Positions 60,163-64,000 of a stretch of 64,000 bases of DNA are shown here, in pieces (the stretch's first letter is position 1; each line of letters opens with the position of its first letter). The position numbers were made by a program, and so were the translations under genes. The notes under the pieces are model-generated. The model saw only the letters and a program-made list of their open reading frames with translations, was not told where the DNA came from and did not search any database. The DNA lies in assembly GCF_947496855.1 (NCBI RefSeq), contig NZ_CANMED010000003.1:596602-660601 (forward strand), given 5' to 3'. Origin of the DNA: an uncultured Aquimarina sp. (GTDB lineage: Bacteria; Bacteroidota; Bacteroidia; Flavobacteriales; Flavobacteriaceae).

Positions 60163-62121
60163 TTACTTAACAATAATAAATTCACTTCGCCTATTTAATT
60201 GATATTCTGCTTTTGTACAATTAGAATCATTTCCACAATCATTTACATGTTGTGTTTCTCCGTATCCTTTACTTGTTAATCGGTTCGCAGAAATTCCTTT
60301 AACTATCATATAATCAATCGTAGATTTCGCTCTTTGTTCAGACAACCACAGATTGTATGCATCATCGCCATGGCTATCGGTATGAGATCTTACATCAATT
60401 TTCATCTCTGGATACTGATTCATCACCTCAATCACCTTAGCCAGTTCTACTGCTGCATCAGGACGTATATAATGTTGATCAAAATCAAAGTAAATAGGAT
60501 TTAAAGATAGTACTTTAGCAAGGTCGTCTCCTACATCAGCAGATTTTACTTTTTTCTCTAGCAATAACGGCACATCTATCGTTTCGGTTTTTCCTGGCGT
60601 ATTTACTAGTTTTTCTAAAGTTAGATATGTTTCTTTTTCTGCACGAACAAAATATTTAGAACTACATTTTATCAAGTGACTATATGCTGCATCATCTCCT
60701 ACAACAAAACTCTCTAAAAGATTATTGCTACTGTCATAAATGGAAACTTTAGCTCCTGGTAATAATTCTTGAGTATCTTCGTCTTTTACAACACCTGTAA
60801 TTGTAATCTCACAAAAGCTTTTAAGATCTTCTAACTGTAGAAAGCTATAGATATCATCTTTTCCTCTTCCTTCATCTCTATTTGACGAAAAATAACCTCT
60901 TTTGGATTCATCATCTACAATAAAAGCAAAATCATCATCAGGACCATTTACTGGTTTACCAATATTAACTATTAATTTTTCTTCATCTGTCTGTGGGTTC
61001 AGTCGAGTTACATAAACGTCTAATCCACCAAGTCCAATATGACCATCAGAAGCAAAATAAAGATCGTTATTAGCACTTACAAAAGGAAAGGTTTCTTTTC
61101 CTTCGGTATTAATTCTACTTCCTAAATTTTTTGGCTCGCCAAAGCTCTTATCGGAATTTATCGCAACTTCATAAATATCAGACTGACCTTCGCCTCCTGG
61201 CATATCTGACGAAAAATACAATGTTTTTTCATCTACACTAAGTGCTGGATGAGCCGTAGAATACTGGTCACTATTAAAAGGTAAGTTTTGAGGAGTTGTC
61301 CAACTTCCTTGCGTATTCTTATAGGAACGATAAATTTTTAATCGGTTAGTTCCTTTTTTATCATTTCCGTACTTTCTACCGTCATAGTTATTCCTAGTAA
61401 AATATACTGTCTGACCATCTTTTGCAAAAATAGGAGTGGATTCGTGAAACTTACTATTTATCTTACTATCAAACTTTTCTATTTCAGAAAGTTCTCCATT
61501 AGTAGGATTATATTCTGCCTTAAATAAGTCTAAAAATGGTTCTTCATTCCATTGATGAACAGTTTTTTTGAACAAAAGTGTATCTCTAGAAGAGCTAAAA
61601 ACTACAAATTTCCCAAAAAAAGCAGAACCAAAATCAGTGAATGAAGAATTAATAGAAGAATTCTCTATCTCGAATCTTCCTGATTGAAAATCTATTCGTT
61701 TCAAATAATTTGGTTCATCTTGAAACAACTGAGCACGTTGATCATCTGAACTAGCTTCTACAAACTTTTTCATATACACATCTGCATCATCGTATCGCCC
61801 TGTAGATTTCAATGTCTGTGCATACCTAAAGTAATATTCTGGTTCAACTTCACTAGGGTAAGAATTCACTAACTCTTCATACCATTTTGAAGCTTCTTCA
61901 AATTGGCTATTAAAATAATAACTGTTTCCTAAATTCTTGTATAGATCTGCACTTTTATATCCTTTTTTAACAACTTTAAGATACGTCTCTTGTGCATTAA
62001 TATATTCGTATTTGTCATACTGATCCTGTGCTGCTTTTAATTTTCTTTCTTGAGAAAACATGGAGTTCACAAAGAAAAATCCAACGATAACAAATAATAA
62101 TTTGTGTAATAATCCCTTCAT
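60163..62121 (-). CDS. OmpA-family protein with TPR, PD40 propeller and CarboxypepD_reg domains
   Basis: A 652-residue outer-membrane-associated protein (signal ending in FFFVNSMFS). N-terminal TPRs (about 30-125), PD40 beta-propeller repeats (about 155-430, YFSSDMPGGEGQSDIYEV, FASDGHIGLGGLDVYV), a carboxypeptidase regulatory-like domain (about 440-530, ITGVVKDEDTQELLPGA) and a C-terminal OmpA peptidoglycan-binding domain (VRSHTDSHGDDAYNLWLSEQ). This architecture regularly follows PorP/SprF and a type B adhesin in gliding bacteria. It probably anchors the complex to peptidoglycan. Confidence 0.9.
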   Translation of the reverse strand: MKGLLHKLLFVIVGFFFVNSMFSQERKLKAAQDQYDKYEYINAQETYLKVVKKGYKSADLYKNLGNSYYFNSQFEEASKWYEELVNSYPSEVEPEYYFRYAQTLKSTGRYDDADVYMKKFVEASSDDQRAQLFQDEPNYLKRIDFQSGRFEIENSSINSSFTDFGSAFFGKFVVFSSSRDTLLFKKTVHQWNEEPFLDLFKAEYNPTNGELSEIEKFDSKINSKFHESTPIFAKDGQTVYFTRNNYDGRKYGNDKKGTNRLKIYRSYKNTQGSWTTPQNLPFNSDQYSTAHPALSVDEKTLYFSSDMPGGEGQSDIYEVAINSDKSFGEPKNLGSRINTEGKETFPFVSANNDLYFASDGHIGLGGLDVYVTRLNPQTDEEKLIVNIGKPVNGPDDDFAFIVDDESKRGYFSSNRDEGRGKDDIYSFLQLEDLKSFCEITITGVVKDEDTQELLPGAKVSIYDSSNNLLESFVVGDDAAYSHLIKCSSKYFVRAEKETYLTLEKLVNTPGKTETIDVPLLLEKKVKSADVGDDLAKVLSLNPIYFDFDQHYIRPDAAVELAKVIEVMNQYPEMKIDVRSHTDSHGDDAYNLWLSEQRAKSTIDYMIVKGISANRLTSKGYGETQHVNDCGNDSNCTKAEYQLNRRSEFIIVK

Positions 62122-62187
62122 TTTATTTTTGGCTATATTTTATGTAATCTAAAAATCAACTTATCTGAATTATGCAATGCTTTATAA

Positions 62188-63156
62188 TTAAAAGAACCTG
62201 GGTGTTAGCATTCTATTATATTTTCTGAATAGTTCAAAACGTAACATCACTTCATAACTACCATCATTAAATTGTGTTCTTCCTAATTCGGTAGTCTCTT
62301 TGTCATAGGCAAAACCAATCATTAAAGAGTCTGACACCTGGAATCCGGCCATAGCACTAAATGCTGCACTCCATCTATATCCAACTCCAAGTGTTATTCT
62401 TTCGTACAACAAGAAATTAGCAGAAATATCTACCTGTAAGGGAGCACCAAAAACTAATTTACTTAATACAGCTGGTTTAAACTTTACAGTATCACTAAGG
62501 TCAAAAACATGTCCTGCTATTAAGTAGTAATTAATCCGTTCTTCTGCAATAAATGATGAATTACCATTATCATCTATTTCAGCTCCTTCATTAAAATGAT
62601 CCGTTTCTAATAAATTTGGGGCGCTTAACCCAACATAAAATTTATCTGTATGATAGTAAAACCCAACACCTACGTTGGGACTAAATTTATTATCAATATT
62701 ACCATTACCAAAAAGGGGATCTCCTGTTTCAAATTGTGATAGTCTATCAAAATCAACATTTAGTAAATGTCCTCCTGCTTTTACCCCAAGGCTCAGTTTA
62801 CCTCTTTCTGAAGTAGGAATCGTATAGGAAAAATCAATATCGAAATACGTTTCATTCGTGGGACCTATTTCATCATTAACTATTGATAGTCCCAACCCTA
62901 CTTTATTATTATCACCAATTGGTGTATTTAATGTTAATGTTTGAGTTCTTGGGGCACCGTCTAACCCAACCCATTGACTACGATGCAGCCCCATTATACT
63001 CATAACTCCTCGACTACCTGCATATGCAGGGTTTACGCTAATTGTATTATACATATATTGGGTATACTGAGCATCTTGTTGTGCAATACTATAATTTGCT
63101 ATTAAGCCAAATATAGTCAGCATAAATATTGTTAATAGTCTATTCATAAGTATCAT
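62188..63156 (-). CDS. PorP/SprF-family T9SS outer-membrane protein
   Basis: A 322-residue barrel protein (signal LTIFMLTIFGLIANYSIAQQ). The family opening is DAQYTQYMYNTISVNPAYAG and then GLHRSQWVGLDGAPRTQTL; the barrel continues to LMIGFAYDKETTELG and ends in PRFF. SprF-type proteins act as partners for delivery or attachment of a specific type B sorted adhesin, here the gene 46 bases upstream. The order adhesin-sprF-OmpA is standard. Confidence 0.93.
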   Translation of the reverse strand: MILMNRLLTIFMLTIFGLIANYSIAQQDAQYTQYMYNTISVNPAYAGSRGVMSIMGLHRSQWVGLDGAPRTQTLTLNTPIGDNNKVGLGLSIVNDEIGPTNETYFDIDFSYTIPTSERGKLSLGVKAGGHLLNVDFDRLSQFETGDPLFGNGNIDNKFSPNVGVGFYYHTDKFYVGLSAPNLLETDHFNEGAEIDDNGNSSFIAEERINYYLIAGHVFDLSDTVKFKPAVLSKLVFGAPLQVDISANFLLYERITLGVGYRWSAAFSAMAGFQVSDSLMIGFAYDKETTELGRTQFNDGSYEVMLRFELFRKYNRMLTPRFF

Positions 63157-63202
63157 TATTTGATTTAGGGAATAACAAATATATACTATTCCAAATATAA
63201 AT

Positions 63203-64000
63203 TTATCTGTTTATGTATAAGTAACCTGCTTTATATGTATTCAATCCTCTAGCATTTATGTATTCTAAAGCATAGTAATACGTACCTACAGGCAGTTCAT
63301 TTTTCTGAGAAATGGTAACCCTTCCGTTACTAATTCCCTTAAACAATTCTACACCTGGTTGTTCATATCCTTCTTCTTCGAATACCTGAACTCCCCATCT
63401 GTTATAAATCCTTAATGTATTGTCAGGGAAATTTCTTAAACCTATAACTCTAAAGTCATCATTAATTCCATCCCCATTAGGACTAATTCCTGTGTATACG
63501 ATAATAGGATCATCTTCATCTGTGAACACTCCTTCTATAATCGTTACAGTTTCATCTTCTGCATCACCATCATTATCAAGATCTACATCAGTAGTATTTA
63601 TTGGATCGTCAGATAGATCTATCACATCATCTCCATTTGGATCTTGACCTGTAACGGTAGCTTGATTTATAACTTCTCCTAACAAGACATCTTCTGCAGT
63701 TAACACATACGTTGCAGTAAACGTTGTCATATCTATTTCACCAACTGCTAAATCTATTGGACCACCTGTTACAACAATACCTGTTAATGGATCGGTAAGA
63801 ACAATATTAGTTATATCAACATTACCCGTATTCTCTACTGTAAAAGTATACTGAATCTCATCTCCAACATTAGGCAGATCGTCTGCATTAACATCTACAT
63901 AAATACCTGTCTTGGTTAAAGCCAAATTAGATAACTGTTCTATATCTGTAATTGTCTCATCATTGGTAGGATCATTGTCTCCATTATCATCAACAGTTTC
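63203..64000 (-). CDS. Giant adhesin with DUF11-type repeat and type B (gliding) sorting domain, partial
   Basis: The frame is open to the right edge of the window; 265 residues are visible. A TTG at 63925 is an internal Leu codon, since coding continues upstream (ETVDDNGDNDPTNDETITDI). The visible part holds a DUF11-like conserved repeat (DEIQYTFTVENTGNVDITNI), Asp-rich calcium-type loops (DVDLDNDGDAEDETV) and the gliding-motility C-terminal domain (SPNGDGINDDFRVIGL, then LRIYNRWGVQVFE and YKAGYLYINR). This domain directs export by T9SS and attachment to the surface. The protein is probably several thousand residues long. Confidence 0.92.
   Translation of the reverse strand, partial: ETVDDNGDNDPTNDETITDIEQLSNLALTKTGIYVDVNADDLPNVGDEIQYTFTVENTGNVDITNIVLTDPLTGIVVTGGPIDLAVGEIDMTTFTATYVLTAEDVLLGEVINQATVTGQDPNGDDVIDLSDDPINTTDVDLDNDGDAEDETVTIIEGVFTDEDDPIIVYTGISPNGDGINDDFRVIGLRNFPDNTLRIYNRWGVQVFEEEGYEQPGVELFKGISNGRVTISQKNELPVGTYYYALEYINARGLNTYKAGYLYINR

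Noticed and set aside
63923..63925. TTG at 63925 as the start of the adhesin
   Set aside because: The frame stays open to the window end with Asp-rich linker sequence typical of the same protein, so this is an internal Leu codon.
1..64000. Prophage, insertion sequence, CRISPR-Cas or restriction system
   Set aside because: No integrase, transposase, terminal inverted repeats, repeat-spacer array or cas-like gene was found on either strand.

Overview
The window is a piece of a low-GC Bacteroidota chromosome, almost certainly from a marine member of the Flavobacteriaceae. The evidence is the type IX secretion (T9SS) and gliding toolkit (PorV-like, PorP/SprF-like and a type B sorted adhesin), -7 promoter elements of the form TAnnTTTG, A-rich leaders without clear Shine-Dalgarno sites, frequent TTG/GTG starts, and typical families (DUF2723, DUF3160, DUF6503-like, AarF, carboxypeptidase-regulatory/OMP barrel). 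An Aquimarina-like genus is only a guess. I see no prophage, insertion sequence, CRISPR array or rRNA; one tRNA (Thr-UGT) is present.

Layout. 1-6.7 kb is the most accessory-looking part: the tail of an unidentified gene, a TPR-CHAT protease, a Cys-rich class I lanthipeptide-type precursor, a 14-bp attenuator-like hairpin, a complete LanC cyclase, an outer-membrane barrel, and a second double-glycine peptide whose upstream region is a copy of the first precursor's. No LanB dehydratase, peptidase or exporter is visible, so the dehydration partner lies outside the window or elsewhere. 6.7-21.4 kb is core: recQ, then kdsD-tatC-AhpD-like-lptB (Kdo/LPS and Tat), a leftward block (CapA-like, DUF3160, a small lipoprotein, pssA), then a PorV-like protein, lnt and a secreted C-type lectin protein. 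21.5-30 kb holds an ABC-F ATPase, a degenerate methyltransferase-like protein, an orphan MacB/LolD-type ATPase coupled to a small membrane protein, a sodium:solute symporter, a CoA-binding protein, a structured RNA candidate and an outer-membrane TonB-type receptor.

31.3-33.1 kb is a 1.8-kb stretch without an obvious large gene. It is not empty: it contains the decayed C-terminus of a T9SS-sorted protein (stop codon in the PNP motif plus a frameshift), two overlapping small ORFs behind a good promoter and ahead of a terminator, and a series of CCGG-cored hairpins that includes a probable short RNA with a strong terminator.

33-57 kb is mixed housekeeping and cell-envelope function: AarF with a TetR-like regulator, HtpG, a membrane-tethered LuxR-type regulator, a DUF2723 protein, an S9 peptidase, an astacin with a three-fold repeat domain, AlkB between two DoxX-like proteins, an AraC regulator, an S1/P1 nuclease, an alpha/beta hydrolase that has lost its nucleophile serine, a Cof-type phosphatase, an M61 peptidase, a DUF819 transporter and a DUF4369 lipoprotein. 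57-60 kb holds tRNA-Thr and a leftward operon idi-PTPS-like-bcp-manA. 60.2-64 kb is a leftward T9SS/gliding module (giant DUF11-type adhesin, PorP/SprF, OmpA-PD40 protein) running off the right edge.

The most promising undescribed element is the pair of double-glycine precursor genes under a duplicated control region next to LanC and a CHAT protease. The cryptic content of the 31.3-33.1 kb gap is second.
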